The notes: generated from the sequence alone by a model not told the origin. Positions 8,728 through 17,681 are shown, counted from the stretch's first letter. The stretch: 64,000 nt of DNA from Parvularcula dongshanensis (GCF_014199615.1 NZ_JACHOB010000006.1:1-64000), one strand, 5' to 3'. Made by a program: numbers and translations.

Positions 8728-9921
8728 TCAGCCCTGAACGGCTTTGACGATCTTCTGCGCGGCGTCGTCCAGGTCGTTCGCCGCGATGACGTTGAGGTCG
8801 GAGCCGTCGATGATCGCCTTGCCCTTGTCGACGTTCGTCCCTTCGAGGCGGACGACGAGGGGCACGTTGAGGCCGACCTCCTGCACCGCTGCCAGAACGC
8901 CTTCGGCGATGACGTCGCAACGCATGATGCCGCCGAAGATGTTCACGAGGATGCCTTGGACGCCGGGATCCGAGGTGATGATCTTGAAGGCTTCGGTGAC
9001 CTTTTCCTTGGTGGCGCCGCCGCCGACGTCGAGGAAGTTCGCGGGTTCCGCGCCGTAGTGCTTGATGATGTCCATGGTCGCCATGGCGAGGCCCGCGCCG
9101 TTCACCATGCAGCCGATGTTACCGTCGAGCTTCACGTAGGAGAGGTCGGACTTGCCCGCGCGGAGTTCCAGCGGATCCTCTTCCGTCTCGTCCCGCAACT
9201 CCGCGAGGTCGGCGTGGCGGAACTCGGCGTTCGGATCGAAGCCGACCTTGGCGTCTAGGACGCGGAGGTGGCCGTTCTCCATCACGATCAGCGGGTTCAC
9301 CTCTAGCATCGCCATGTCGGTCTCGGTGAACGCCTGGTAGAGCGTATGCATCAGCTGACGGCCCTCGTCCGCCGCCGGTCCGTCGAGCGCGAGCGCCGAG
9401 ACGAGCTCATTCGCGACGTCGTCGGTCATGCCGGACTTGGGGTCGACGGTGACGGTCGCGATCTTCTCAGGACTGCTTTCGGCGACCTCCTCGATGTCCA
9501 TGCCGCCCTCGGTCGAGGCGATGAAGGCGACGCGGCCCGTGCCGCGGTCGACGACGATGGACAGGTAGAGCTCGCGGTCGATGTCCGCGCCGTCCTCGAT
9601 GTAGATGCGCCCGACCGTCTTGCCCTCAGGCCCGGTCTGCTTGGTGACGAGAGTGTTGCCGAGCATGGCTTTGGTCTGCTCCGCGGCGTCTTGCGGGGAC
9701 TTGGCGAGCCTTACGCCGCCCTTCTCGCCCGCTTCGGCCTCCTTGAAGGAGCCCTTGCCGCGACCGCCCGCATGGATCTGCGCCTTCACGACGTAGAGCG
9801 GCCCCGGCAGCGTGCTCGCCTTCGCTTCGGCTTCGCTCGCGTCCAGGACGACGACGCCGTCCGCGACGGGCGCGCCGTAGCGTTTGAGGAGCTGTTTCGC
9901 CTGATACTCGTGAATGTTCAT
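8728..9921 (-). CDS. sucC: Succinyl-CoA synthetase beta subunit
   Basis: A 397-residue ATP-grasp protein, the beta subunit of ADP-forming succinyl-CoA ligase in the TCA cycle. It begins [16 protein letters not shown] and has [11 protein letters not shown] (nucleotide-binding loop), [27 protein letters not shown] and [10 protein letters not shown], all family hallmarks. The alpha subunit gene sucD, normally directly downstream, is absent: a tRNA-Gly and then a convergent esterase gene follow. sucD must therefore be elsewhere if the enzyme is functional. The related malate-CoA ligase beta subunit (MtkA) cannot be excluded by eye, but the sequence reads as an ordinary SucC. An intergenic region of about 140 bp separates it from a divergent small gene. 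Confidence 0.95.
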   Translation of the reverse strand: MNIHEYQAKQLLKRYGAPVADGVVVLDASEAEAKASTLPGPLYVVKAQIHAGGRGKGSFKEAEAGEKGGVRLAKSPQDAAEQTKAMLGNTLVTKQTGPEGKTVGRIYIEDGADIDRELYLSIVVDRGTGRVAFIASTEGGMDIEEVAESSPEKIATVTVDPKSGMTDDVANELVSALALDGPAADEGRQLMHTLYQAFTETDMAMLEVNPLIVMENGHLRVLDAKVGFDPNAEFRHADLAELRDETEEDPLELRAGKSDLSYVKLDGNIGCMVNGAGLAMATMDIIKHYGAEPANFLDVGGGATKEKVTEAFKIITSDPGVQGILVNIFGGIMRCDVIAEGVLAAVQEVGLNVPLVVRLEGTNVDKGKAIIDGSDLNVIAANDLDDAAQKIVKAVQG

Positions 9922-10063
9922 CGGTGCCTCGGATGCGCAGGAGTCAGGCGCGCCCTACCCCGCCCCGCCGCGCCTCTCAACCGGGGGCGTCACGCCTGTT
10001 TACCGTGCTTGCGGAACGCCGGGCGGCAGGTGTCTGTTCTCTAGCGAACGAAGGAGGCACGTA

Positions 10064-10663
10064 ATGGACGAGCAAACCGATCGCGGCACCGAACCTGGAC
10101 CGATCCTCAAGAGCTACGAGCGGGCGAAGACAGCGCTGACCGGCCTCATCGGCCGCGGGAAGGCGGAGGCGAAGGCGACGTTCTCGAGCGGTGAGCCGCA
10201 GGACGATCCCGTCACCTCCGGTCACGACTGGAAGAACAAGAAGCCTGAAGAAGTCTCCGAGGCCGACGACGTGCGCAGCCAGGAAGAGATGAAAGAGACC
10301 TTCGACGGCGACGGGAAGACGCCGAGCTCGGAGGCCGGTGCCCCCCATACCGCCGTCTACGAGGACGTGGCCGGAACGCCGCCTTCCGATGCAGTGGATG
10401 CCCCCACCCAGCCGCGCCACCTCGCCGAGGGCGACAGCGGTGGTCCGCGCGGCGACGTCGAGTTGCCTTCTGCCGACGTCCATCGAGGCGTCGGCACGGA
10501 CGACAACGACGACGCTCCCGAGATGGGCGATCTCGAGGACTCGATTCAAGCCGAGCTCGCCGAAGGGCAAGAAGACGAGGACGGCCGGGTGCCGTCCGAT
10601 GGCCTCGGTCTCGATGACGATCCGGGGGCTCGCTACGCTTCTGACACGGAGATCGACAGGTGA
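10064..10663 (+). CDS. Acidic, probably disordered protein of unknown function
   Basis: A 199-residue protein beginning MDEQTDRGTEPGPILKSYER, with a near-perfect AAGGAGG at 10051-10057 ahead of the ATG. A short basic, helix-prone N-terminal part (about residues 15-40) is followed by a long stretch rich in Asp, Glu, Gly, Pro and Ser without hydrophobic core segments. I recognise no domain. The strong ribosome site and the GTGA overlap with the next gene support real coding. It has no signal peptide and no membrane helix, so a cytoplasmic location is expected. Confidence 0.65.
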   Translation: MDEQTDRGTEPGPILKSYERAKTALTGLIGRGKAEAKATFSSGEPQDDPVTSGHDWKNKKPEEVSEADDVRSQEEMKETFDGDGKTPSSEAGAPHTAVYEDVAGTPPSDAVDAPTQPRHLAEGDSGGPRGDVELPSADVHRGVGTDDNDDAPEMGDLEDSIQAELAEGQEDEDGRVPSDGLGLDDDPGARYASDTEIDR

Positions 10664-11013
10664 CGCCCGATCACAGCCCCCGCCTCCCCTTCGTCGTCCT
10701 GAACGGCACGCTCGACGCCTTTCAGGCGGTCACGCGCGGCGTCTCCGCCATTGCGTTGAGCGCGTTGGGTGGGCACCCGATCGGTGTATCGCCGCCGCCA
10801 GAGAGCGAAGGCTTCACGCCGCCGGCGATCGCCCCCGAAGAAACCGAGACGGCGAGCACGGCGCTCGCGTCTGCGTTGAACACGCGCGCAAAGGAGGCCT
10901 TGAGCGCTTACAAGCCGGACCGGTCGCCGGCGAAAGGTTTAGAGGCGCCTAAGGAGATCCCCGCACCGAAGACGCCTCCGAGAGAGCTCGGTCCCGATCC
11001 GTTCAAGCCGTAA
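10660..11013 (+). CDS. Small Pro/Ala/Glu-rich protein of unknown function
   Basis: A 117-residue protein starting at GTG 10660, whose bases overlap the TGA of the preceding gene (GTGA), implying translational coupling. The first 40 residues contain a mildly hydrophobic helix ([17 protein letters not shown]); the rest is rich in proline, alanine and charged residues, ending [10 protein letters not shown]. No family is recognised. Its last 11 bases overlap the 3' end of mnmA on the other strand. It probably works with its acidic partner, but no function can be assigned. Confidence 0.55.
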   Translation: MTPDHSPRLPFVVLNGTLDAFQAVTRGVSAIALSALGGHPIGVSPPPESEGFTPPAIAPEETETASTALASALNTRAKEALSAYKPDRSPAKGLEAPKEIPAPKTPPRELGPDPFKP

Positions 11014-12166
11014 GGGGTGCCAGCGTTTCGGCCGCTTCGATCCAGCCGCCGCCCAGAACCCGATCATGCTGGGTGTCGGCTGAGTAGAATACGCACGCCT
11101 GTCCGGGTGCGACCCCTTCCTGCGCCGCGTCCAGGTCGACGAAGGGTCCTCGCTTGTCCCGTCCCGTGACCGCTGGCGCGGGCGGGCGGGTGGAGCGGAG
11201 CTTCACCGCAACGCGCGCCCCGGACGGAAAGGCACCGCCGCCGAGCCAGTTCAGTTCCTTCAGTCGCACCCGTGCCTTGGCCAACGCCTCGCGCGGCCCG
11301 ACCACGACCTGCCGGCGCTCCGCATCGAGACGCAGGACGTAGAGCGGTTCGCTCAACCCGCCGATCTCGAGGCCGCGTCGTTGGCCGACCGTATAGTGGA
11401 TGACGCCCGGGTGACGGCCGAGCACGGTACCGTCCTGCGTCACGATCTCGCCCGGCTCCACCGCCCCCGGACGCAGGCGCTCGACGACGCTCGTATACTT
11501 GCCCTCGGGCACGAAGCAGATGTCCTGACTGTCGGGCTTGTCCGCCACGACCAGCCCGAGTTCGGCGGCGAGCGCTCTGACCTGCGCCTTCGGCATCTCG
11601 CCGAGGGGGAAACGCAGGAAGTCCAGCTGTGCCGGCGTGGTCGAGAACAAGAAGTAGCTCTGGTCCTTCGAAGCATCCGCCGCGCGGCGAAGCTCCGGGC
11701 CGTCGGGCCCCAGGGCGCGGCGGATGTAGTGGCCGGTCGCCATGGCTTCCGCGCCCAGCTCGCGGGACGTCTCGAGCAAGTCCTTGAACTTCACCCGTTC
11801 GTTGCAGCGAACGCAGGGGATCGGCGTCGCGCCTGCCAGGTAGGTCTCGGCGAAGTCCTCCATCACGGCGGCGCCGAAACGGTCTTCGTAGTCGAGGACG
11901 TAGTGGGGGATGCCTAGGCGGTCGGCGACGGCACGTGCGTCCGCGATGTCCTGCCCGGCGCAGCAGGCGCCCTTCTTCTGGATCGCGACCCCGTGGTCGT
12001 AGAGCTGAAGCGTGATGCCGACGGCCTCGTACCCCGCCCTCGCGACGAGCGCGGCGGTGACGGAGCTGTCCACGCCGCCGGACATGGCCACGACCACACG
12101 CGAACCCTTCGGAACGCCGAGGTCCAGGGCGGCAGCGGCGGCGTCGGTGAGCGGCGTTTCGGTCAT
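11003..12166 (-). CDS. mnmA: tRNA-specific 2-thiouridylase MnmA
   Basis: MnmA introduces sulfur at position 2 of uridine-34 in tRNA-Lys, -Glu and -Gln, with sulfur relayed from cysteine desulfurase. The 387-residue length is typical. The PP-loop [13 protein letters not shown] is near residue 27; the catalytic cysteines lie in [11 protein letters not shown] and, later, in [13 protein letters not shown] central [15 protein letters not shown] and a C-terminal beta domain follow. It lies 64 bp downstream of the cold-shock gene on the same strand, with a hairpin between them, and meets a small gene tail to tail. Confidence 0.96.
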   Translation of the reverse strand: MTETPLTDAAAAALDLGVPKGSRVVVAMSGGVDSSVTAALVARAGYEAVGITLQLYDHGVAIQKKGACCAGQDIADARAVADRLGIPHYVLDYEDRFGAAVMEDFAETYLAGATPIPCVRCNERVKFKDLLETSRELGAEAMATGHYIRRALGPDGPELRRAADASKDQSYFLFSTTPAQLDFLRFPLGEMPKAQVRALAAELGLVVADKPDSQDICFVPEGKYTSVVERLRPGAVEPGEIVTQDGTVLGRHPGVIHYTVGQRRGLEIGGLSEPLYVLRLDAERRQVVVGPREALAKARVRLKELNWLGGGAFPSGARVAVKLRSTRPPAPAVTGRDKRGPFVDLDAAQEGVAPGQACVFYSADTQHDRVLGGGWIEAAETLAPLTA

Positions 12167-12186
12167 GGCGTCTAGCTAGGCGTGCT

Positions 12187-12209
12187 GGGGGCGGAACGGA
12201 ACCGCCCCC
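12187..12209 (-). terminator. GC-rich hairpin after the cold-shock gene
   Basis: Perfect 8-bp arms GGGGGCGG and CCGCCCCC flank a 7-base loop, 21 bp after the cold-shock gene stop on the minus strand. No T-run follows, so termination may be partial, leaving some read-through into mnmA. Confidence 0.5.
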
Positions 12210-12230
12210 TTGCCTACAGACGCCGGAGAC

Positions 12231-12440
12231 TTAGAGCGGCTGCAGGTTCGACGCGGAGGTCTTGTTCCGCTTGGGGTCGGTGTAGAGCTCGTAGGCGATC
12301 TTCTGACCGTCGTTGAGACCCTGCAGTCCGGCACGCTGAACGGCGGTGATGTGGACGAAGACGTCCTGACCGCCCTCATCGGGCTGAATGAAGCCGTAGC
12401 CTTTTTCGGTATTGAACCATTTCACGGTGCCAGTGGCCAT
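12231..12440 (-). CDS. CspA-family cold-shock protein
   Basis: A 69-residue single cold-shock domain, an OB-fold that binds single-stranded RNA and DNA. It contains the two RNA-binding motifs KGYGFIQPD and DVFVHITAV after MATGTVKWFN. The ATG at 12440 is the family start. A purine-rich AGGAAA lies just upstream on the minus strand. About 180 bp without any other gene lies between it and the divergent BlaI operator, room for a structured 5' leader as in other csp genes; I do not see a specific cold-box sequence. The protein probably acts as an RNA chaperone; whether it is cold-induced cannot be told from sequence. Confidence 0.95.
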   Translation of the reverse strand: MATGTVKWFNTEKGYGFIQPDEGGQDVFVHITAVQRAGLQGLNDGQKIAYELYTDPKRNKTSASNLQPL

Positions 12441-12619
12441 CTCGTGTTTCCTAATCAGTGGTGGGGATGATGGCCGAAGTCGAACGGTCTTCTGTGGAAC
12501 GCATGGTCTCAGCCTTGAGCGCCGGTTCACCGATAGCTTGAGGGGTGGCCGACGAGGGAAGCACAACCTGCAGGGCGGGGTTCTGTCAAATCAATTCACG
12601 CGCGCCCGCACTGCCGGAC

Positions 12620-12672
12620 CCTATTGACTACAGCTGTGGTCACGTGCTTCGACTACGCTTGTAGTCAATAGG
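12620..12672 (+). promoter_or_regulatory. Double BlaI-type operator upstream of the blaI-like gene
   Basis: Two BlaI/MecI-like dyads lie 25 bp apart, centre to centre. The first is GACTACAGCTGTGGTC (12626-12641), with one mismatch between arms. The second is GACTACGCTTGTAGTC (12651-12666). The outer halves form a perfect 12-bp inverted repeat, CCTATTGACTAC (12620-12631) and GTAGTCAATAGG (12661-12672). A TTGACT that could be a -35 element is embedded at 12624-12629. The downstream repressor's ribosome site AGGAGG follows directly, and its ATG is at 12682, so autoregulation by the BlaI-like protein is expected. Confidence 0.85.
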
Positions 12673-12681
12673 AGGACGGCG

Positions 12682-13053
12682 ATGCGCATCACCAGCGCGG
12701 AGCTCCGGGTCATGGACGTGCTGTGGGAGACCGCACCGCTCGGCGCGGCCGAAGTCGTCGCGGCGCTCAAGGACAGCGAGTGGAGCGACCGTACGGTCAA
12801 GACGCTGCTTGCCCGCCTCACCGACAAGGGGGCCTTGGCAGCGGAGCCTGAGGGGCGCCGCTACCTGTATCGTCCACTCATCGCTCGCGAAGCTCATCGC
12901 AAGGATGCCGTCAGCCGCCTGTCAGAACGCCTGTTCGGTGGGCGGGCGGCGCCGATGGTGGCGCACCTCGCGGACGGCCAGGGACTGTCCGAGACCGACC
13001 TCGATGAACTCGAGGCGCTGGTTCGTACCCTGCGTGGGGAGCAAGACCGATGA
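12682..13053 (+). CDS. BlaI/MecI-family transcriptional repressor
   Basis: A 123-residue winged-helix repressor of the BlaI/MecI family. The N-terminus ITSAELRVMDVLWE begins the winged helix; WSDRTVKTLLARLTDKGAL is the recognition-helix region, followed by YLYRPLIAREAHRKDAVSRL leading into the dimerisation helices. It is 10 bp downstream of a double operator with the TACAGnTGT-like symmetry that these proteins bind. The last four bases overlap the M56 peptidase gene (ATGA), giving the standard repressor-antirepressor pair. In the family, the membrane peptidase cleaves or triggers cleavage of the repressor. No beta-lactamase gene is nearby, so the regulated genes are unknown. Confidence 0.92.
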   Translation: MRITSAELRVMDVLWETAPLGAAEVVAALKDSEWSDRTVKTLLARLTDKGALAAEPEGRRYLYRPLIAREAHRKDAVSRLSERLFGGRAAPMVAHLADGQGLSETDLDELEALVRTLRGEQDR

Positions 13054-14774
13054 ACGCCGAGGCCTTCCTCATCTGGCTCGTCGTGGCCAACGTCGTCGGC
13101 GCCATCCTCTGCTGGTTCGTGCTGACCCTGCGCCGCATTGTCCGGCAAGCCTTCGGCGCGCGTGCAGCGGTCGTGATGTGGCTCGCCCCGGGGCTGCGCC
13201 TGATCCTTCCGCCTCTCGGTCTGGGCCTTCTGGCCTGGCCGGGCGGCGGGGCCGAAGCGCCCGGTTGGGCGGAGAGTCCAGATGCCTACACGGTCGCGCC
13301 GTCAGGCGGGACGGGGGCAGCGGCGCTCCCGCTAGAAGCCGCCGTTCCGCCTGAGGTCAGCGAAGGGCTCCAAGTCGCTCTTCCGACGCTTCCTGCCGTC
13401 GTTCTGTGCCTTTGGGTCTTCGGCGCTTGCGTGATGCTCGTCCGACTTTTCATGGGCAGTTGGCTCTGGCGCCGCACGCTCCTCGCCGAAGCCGCCGCAC
13501 CGAGCCCAGCCCTCGACGCGCTTGCCGACGAGGTCAGTGCGGAGATCGGCCCGAAGCGTTTCCGGCTGATCCTATCCGGCGCTGCCGCGTCGCCCCAGGT
13601 CATGGGGGTCTTTGCCCCGCTGATCGCAGTGCCGCTCGGCTTCGAGAAGACCTTCACACGCGAACAGCAGCGCCTCGCGCTCGTTCACGAGGTGATGCAC
13701 CTGCGGCGCGGGGACCTGTGGACGCAGACGGCGGCCCGGTCGCTCGCCGCGCTGCATTGGCCGAACCCGCTGATCGCTCTCTCAGTGAACCGGTTCCGCG
13801 CCGACCAGGAAGCCGCCTGCGACGAAGCCGTCCGAGCCCTCGGTGCGCCGACTGCCGACTACGCGGCCACCCTCATGTGCGCCGCACGCGGTCCGGCCGT
13901 GCCCGCCCTCGCGCTGAATAGCGATCTCAAGGAAAGGATCGAGATCATGAGACGACCCCTCCCCTCCCTCGCCCGCCGCCTCCTCGGCACGGTCGCGGTG
14001 CTCGGCCTCGCCTTGCCACTCGCTGCGGCCACGCAGACGGCACAGGACGGCGCCGATGCGGCGCCGCAGGACCTGGGCGAAGCACCTCGCGCGGAATCCA
14101 ACGGCGCAGAGGCCATGGAAGTGAACCGCTACGACGATGACGAGAACGGGCACCAGACCGAAGTCGTGATCGACGGCGAAAGCTACGTCGTGCATGGCCG
14201 CAACGTCGAAATGGTCCTGCTCAGCGATCCGTTCAAAGAACTGGTCCCCGAGCCGCCGAAAGAGCCGACCGTCGCACGAGCCCGTGTCGCGCCGCCCCCG
14301 CCGCCTACGCCGCCCGTGCCCGCCGTCCGGACGAAGGAGGACGAGGAAGGCACCTGGATCCTCGTTCCCGGCAGCGGGAAGAACGATCAGGACTTCTCCA
14401 AGTTCGAGGAGGAGATGGAAGCCTGGTCCGAGATGCACGGCGAAGCCATGGGCCACTTCGGTGAAGTCATGGGCGAGTTCGGCGAACGCATGGGCGCCTG
14501 GGGCGAGAAGATGGGAATGGTCGGCGAGGCTGTGGGTGAACTCGGACGCCGCTGCCGCGCTCACACCCGACGCACGGACGAACCCACGGTGCTCGAGGAG
14601 GAGGTCGAAGACGACATGGGCACGGTGAAGGCCGTCTGCGCTCGTGGCGGCGAGGACCGCTACGCCTCCGCCGCCCTCGAGGACTGGGTGAAGTCCCAGC
14701 GCGGTCTCAGTGCGAGGGAGAAGGCGGCGTTCATGGAGAACCGCGACGGTCGCGGCCACGTCTACACGGACTGA
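13050..14774 (+). CDS. M56-family (BlaR1-like) membrane metallopeptidase with heptad-repeat tail
   Basis: A 574-residue integral membrane zinc peptidase of the M56 family. Transmembrane helices lie near residues 5-30, 40-65, 110-135 and about 310-325. The zinc motif is HEVMH at 213-217, on the cytoplasmic side in BlaR1, followed by RFRADQEAACDEAV. The periplasmic C-terminal part has an acidic stretch, a proline-rich linker (PPPPPTPPVP, about residue 415), five GExMGxx heptads (464-498) and a final part with several Cys. It has no penicillin-binding sensor domain: no SxxK or KTG motifs are seen. It probably relays some envelope signal to the BlaI-like partner, but the signal is unknown. The start overlaps the repressor stop (ATGA). 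Confidence 0.88.
   Translation: MNAEAFLIWLVVANVVGAILCWFVLTLRRIVRQAFGARAAVVMWLAPGLRLILPPLGLGLLAWPGGGAEAPGWAESPDAYTVAPSGGTGAAALPLEAAVPPEVSEGLQVALPTLPAVVLCLWVFGACVMLVRLFMGSWLWRRTLLAEAAAPSPALDALADEVSAEIGPKRFRLILSGAAASPQVMGVFAPLIAVPLGFEKTFTREQQRLALVHEVMHLRRGDLWTQTAARSLAALHWPNPLIALSVNRFRADQEAACDEAVRALGAPTADYAATLMCAARGPAVPALALNSDLKERIEIMRRPLPSLARRLLGTVAVLGLALPLAAATQTAQDGADAAPQDLGEAPRAESNGAEAMEVNRYDDDENGHQTEVVIDGESYVVHGRNVEMVLLSDPFKELVPEPPKEPTVARARVAPPPPPTPPVPAVRTKEDEEGTWILVPGSGKNDQDFSKFEEEMEAWSEMHGEAMGHFGEVMGEFGERMGAWGEKMGMVGEAVGELGRRCRAHTRRTDEPTVLEEEVEDDMGTVKAVCARGGEDRYASAALEDWVKSQRGLSAREKAAFMENRDGRGHVYTD
14439..14543 (+). repeat. Five 21-bp coding tandem repeats (GExMGxx heptads)
   Basis: Within the M56 peptidase gene, five consecutive 21-bp units encode heptads of consensus Gly-Glu-x-Met-Gly-x-hydrophobic: GEAMGHF, GEVMGEF, GERMGAW, GEKMGMV and GEAVGEL. 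The repeats are imperfect at the DNA level but exact in phase. They probably form an amphipathic Met- and Glu-rich segment in the periplasmic sensor region. Confidence 0.85.
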
Positions 14775-14918
14775 CCCGGACGAGCGCCCCCGTCCTGCCG
14801 ACGCGCGGCCGGGCGGGGGTGTTCGCGCGCCTGACGCTCCACCCCGGCCCAAAGGGGGTTCGCCTTCTTCACATCCTACGGCTAGTAAGCGGTCGACCCT
14901 TCCGCCGGAGACCTTCTG

Positions 14919-15536
14919 ATGCCCCTCGACACCGCGCCTGCACCGCGCAGCGCCGAGCGTTCCCGCAAGACGAAAGAAACGGACATCACCGTCCGCCTCG
15001 ACCTCGACGGCACCGGCCGCGCGGACGTTGCGACCGGTATCGGCTTCCTCGACCACATGCTCGAAGGCTTCGCGAAGCACGCGCTCTTCGACCTCTACGT
15101 CCGCTGTGATGGGGACCTTCACATCGACGGTCACCACACGACCGAGGACGTGGGCATCGTCATGGGTCTCGCGCTGAAAAAGGCCCTGGGCGACATGGGC
15201 GGCATCACGCGCTTCGGTCATGCCTACGTGCCGATGGACGAGACCTTGAGCCGCGCGTCGGTCGACGTGTCGGGCCGGCCCTACCTGATCTGGAAGGTGG
15301 AGTTCACGCGCGACAAGATCGGCGAGATGGACACCGAGCTCTTCCGCGAGTGGTTCCACGCCTTCGCGACCAATGCCGGGCTCACCTGCCACGTCGAGTG
15401 CCTCTACGGCCTCAACAACCACCACGTCGTCGAGAGCGCGTTCAAGGCGCTGGCCCGCGCCTGCAAGATCGCCGTGACGCCGGAGCCGCGCTTGGGCGGC
15501 GCGCCGGCCTCGACCAAGGGCTCGCTCGGCTCCTGA
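14919..15536 (+). CDS. hisB: Imidazoleglycerol-phosphate dehydratase
   Basis: HisB dehydrates imidazoleglycerol phosphate to imidazoleacetol phosphate in histidine synthesis. The 205-residue monofunctional form lacks the fused phosphatase domain found in E. coli. Manganese-binding motifs are present: [24 protein letters not shown], and the late [17 protein letters not shown]. It is the first gene of hisB-hisH-hisA-hisF-hisE. The 144-bp gap before it holds an imperfect GC hairpin (about 14784-14821) with no obvious histidine leader peptide. Confidence 0.97.
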   Translation: MPLDTAPAPRSAERSRKTKETDITVRLDLDGTGRADVATGIGFLDHMLEGFAKHALFDLYVRCDGDLHIDGHHTTEDVGIVMGLALKKALGDMGGITRFGHAYVPMDETLSRASVDVSGRPYLIWKVEFTRDKIGEMDTELFREWFHAFATNAGLTCHVECLYGLNNHHVVESAFKALARACKIAVTPEPRLGGAPASTKGSLGS

Positions 15537-15574
15537 GCCTTGCGTGCGCGGCCGATCCGGCTAATCCCCCGGCT

Positions 15575-16195
15575 ATGCCAAAGGTCTGCCTCATCGATTA
15601 CGGCTCGGGCAACGTGCACTCCGCGCGAAAGGCGCTCATGCGCGTCGCGGAAAGCGCGCACGACGTCGTCCTGTCCGGCGACCCCGACGTCATCGCTAGT
15701 GCCGACCGCCTGGTCCTGCCCGGCGTCGGCGCCTTCGCAGCCTGCATGGCGCGGCTCTCCGCGCAGGACGGCGTCGTGGACGCGATGAACGAGGCGGTCG
15801 CGAAGGGCCGCCCCTTCCTCGGCATCTGCGTTGGGATGCAGCTCCTCGCGGACCGCGGCCTCGAGCACGGCGAGACGGGCGGCCTCGGCCTCATCGGCGG
15901 CACGGTCAGGCGCCTCGAGACCGGCGCGCTCAAATCCCCTCACATGGGCTGGAACGACGTGAGGGCACGCGGCCAGCGCCACCCTCTCCTGCCGCCGGAC
16001 GGCGACGCCTACTTCGTCCACTCTTTCGTTTTCGAGCCCGAGGACGACGCCGTCATCGCTGCGACCGCGGAGTACGGTGAGCCCGTCCCCGCCCTCATCG
16101 CGCGCGGCAACGTCGCAGGCACGCAGTTCCACCCCGAAAAGAGCCAGGCCTACGGCCTCGCTCTCCTCTCGAACTTCCTTGAGTGGCGCCCATGA
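15575..16195 (+). CDS. hisH: Imidazole glycerol phosphate synthase, glutaminase subunit
   Basis: HisH is the class I glutamine amidotransferase that supplies ammonia to HisF. The 206-residue protein begins MPKVCLIDYGSGNVHSA, with LPGVGAFAACM forming the oxyanion region. The nucleophile is the Cys of GICVGMQLL, and the catalytic His and Glu are in TQFHPEKSQ. ATG 15575 was chosen because the family N-terminus starts there; the longer open frame runs back into hisB. Its stop overlaps the hisA start (ATGA). Confidence 0.96.
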   Translation: MPKVCLIDYGSGNVHSARKALMRVAESAHDVVLSGDPDVIASADRLVLPGVGAFAACMARLSAQDGVVDAMNEAVAKGRPFLGICVGMQLLADRGLEHGETGGLGLIGGTVRRLETGALKSPHMGWNDVRARGQRHPLLPPDGDAYFVHSFVFEPEDDAVIAATAEYGEPVPALIARGNVAGTQFHPEKSQAYGLALLSNFLEWRP

Positions 16196-16926
16196 CCTTC
16201 GAGCTTTGGCCCGCCATCGACCTCAAGGGCGGCGAGTGCGTCCGCCTTCTCTACGGGGACATGGAGCGCTCGACGACCTATGCGAAGAGCCCGGCGGCCC
16301 AAGCCTGGCGCTTCCGCGACGCAGGCTTCGACCGCCTGCACGTCGTCGACCTCGACGGCGCCTTCGCCGGCGCGCCCGCCAACGCGGAGGCCGTGCAAGC
16401 GATCCTCTACGAGACCGACGCCAAGGTGCAGCTCGGCGGGGGCATTCGCGACCGCGAGACCGTCGACCGGTGGCTGGACCTCGGCATCACGCGGGTCATC
16501 CTCGGCACGGCAGCGGTGAAGGATCCGGCGCTCGTCAAGGGCGCGGCCAAAGCGCATGAGGGCCGCATCGTGGTCGGCATCGATGCGCGCGACGGCCTCG
16601 TCGCGACCGAGGGCTGGGCACAGGGCTCGGAGATGACCGCCATCGACCTCGGGCGCAGGTTCGAGGACGCAGGCGTCGCCGCCATCGTCTTCACCGACAT
16701 CGGCCGCGACGGCGCCCTCACAGGTGTCAACGTCGAGGCGACGGCGGAACTCGCGCGCGCGCTGACGATCCCGGTCCTCGCGTCGGGCGGCGTCAAGGAC
16801 GCGGACGACATCAAGGCGCTGGCGCTCCACAAGGCTGACGGCGTCGCGGGCGCGATCCTCGGCCGCTCGCTCTACGAGGGCACGATCGACCCAAGCGAAG
16901 CGCAAGGCATCGCGAGGACGGCGTGA
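16192..16926 (+). CDS. hisA: Phosphoribosylformimino-5-aminoimidazole carboxamide ribotide isomerase
   Basis: HisA is a 244-residue (beta/alpha)8 isomerase opening the ribose of ProFAR in histidine synthesis. The N-terminal [18 protein letters not shown] carries the catalytic Asp, and [15 protein letters not shown] carries the second conserved Asp and phosphate-binding residues; [12 protein letters not shown] is the other phosphate loop. ATG 16192 overlaps the hisH stop and is preferred over an in-frame start 9 bp earlier. The stop overlaps the hisF GTG start. Confidence 0.96.
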   Translation: MTFELWPAIDLKGGECVRLLYGDMERSTTYAKSPAAQAWRFRDAGFDRLHVVDLDGAFAGAPANAEAVQAILYETDAKVQLGGGIRDRETVDRWLDLGITRVILGTAAVKDPALVKGAAKAHEGRIVVGIDARDGLVATEGWAQGSEMTAIDLGRRFEDAGVAAIVFTDIGRDGALTGVNVEATAELARALTIPVLASGGVKDADDIKALALHKADGVAGAILGRSLYEGTIDPSEAQGIARTA

Positions 16927-17681
16927 CCCTTAAAGCCCGCATCATCCCTTGCTTGGATGTCAAGGACGGTCGCGTCGTAAAGGGCGTGAACTTCGTCGGC
17001 CTTAGAGACGCTGGCGACCCGGTCGAGGCCGCCGCCGCCTACTCCGACGCCGGGGCGGACGAGATCTGCTTCCTCGACATCACGGCGAGCCATGAGGGGC
17101 GCGAGACGCTTCTCGACATGGTTACGCGCACGGCAGAGCGCGCCTTCTGCCCTCTGACCGTCGGCGGCGGCGTGCGCTCGGTCGAGGGCGTCCACGCCCT
17201 CCTCGCGGCGGGGGCGGACAAGGTCGCGATCAACTCCGCCGCCGTGCGCGACCCCGGCCTCATCACCGAGGCGGCGATGGCGGCGGGCAGCCAGTGCGTC
17301 GTCGTCGCGATCGACGCCAAGAGGGACGGCGCGGGCTGGTCGATCTTCACCCATGGCGGCCGAACGCCGACCGGGATCGACGCGATAGAGTTCGCGCGCG
17401 AGGCGGCGGAGCGGGGCGCAGGAGAGATTCTCCTGACCTCGATGGACCGCGACGGCGTGCGCACGGGCTACGACCTCGCGCTGACCAAGGCCATCGCCAC
17501 CGCCGTGCCGATCCCCGTCATCGCGTCGGGCGGTGTCGGTAGCCTCGATGACCTCGCGGACGGCATCACCGAAGGCCGCGCCGACGCTGTCCTCGCCGCC
17601 TCGATCTTTCACTTCGGCGAGCACACGGTCGAGGAGGCGAAGCACCACCTCGCGGCGCGCGGCATTCCGGTGCGGCTATGA
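16923..17681 (+). CDS. hisF: Imidazole glycerol phosphate synthase, cyclase subunit
   Basis: HisF is a 252-residue (beta/alpha)8 barrel that closes the imidazole ring using ammonia from HisH, releasing AICAR. The catalytic Asp is in [15 protein letters not shown] and the second in [27 protein letters not shown] binds phosphate. It starts at GTG 16923, overlapping the hisA stop (GTGA), and ends overlapping the hisE start (ATGA). Confidence 0.97.
   Translation: MTLKARIIPCLDVKDGRVVKGVNFVGLRDAGDPVEAAAAYSDAGADEICFLDITASHEGRETLLDMVTRTAERAFCPLTVGGGVRSVEGVHALLAAGADKVAINSAAVRDPGLITEAAMAAGSQCVVVAIDAKRDGAGWSIFTHGGRTPTGIDAIEFAREAAERGAGEILLTSMDRDGVRTGYDLALTKAIATAVPIPVIASGGVGSLDDLADGITEGRADAVLAASIFHFGEHTVEEAKHHLAARGIPVRL

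Noticed and set aside
13050-14774. Reading the M56 protein as a true BlaR1 beta-lactam sensor
   Set aside because: The C-terminal part has no SxxK, SxN or KTG motifs, and no beta-lactamase gene is nearby.
13782-15425. 547-codon minus-strand frame opposite the M56 peptidase and hisB
   Set aside because: It spans the end of one clear gene and the start of another, with no recognisable motif.
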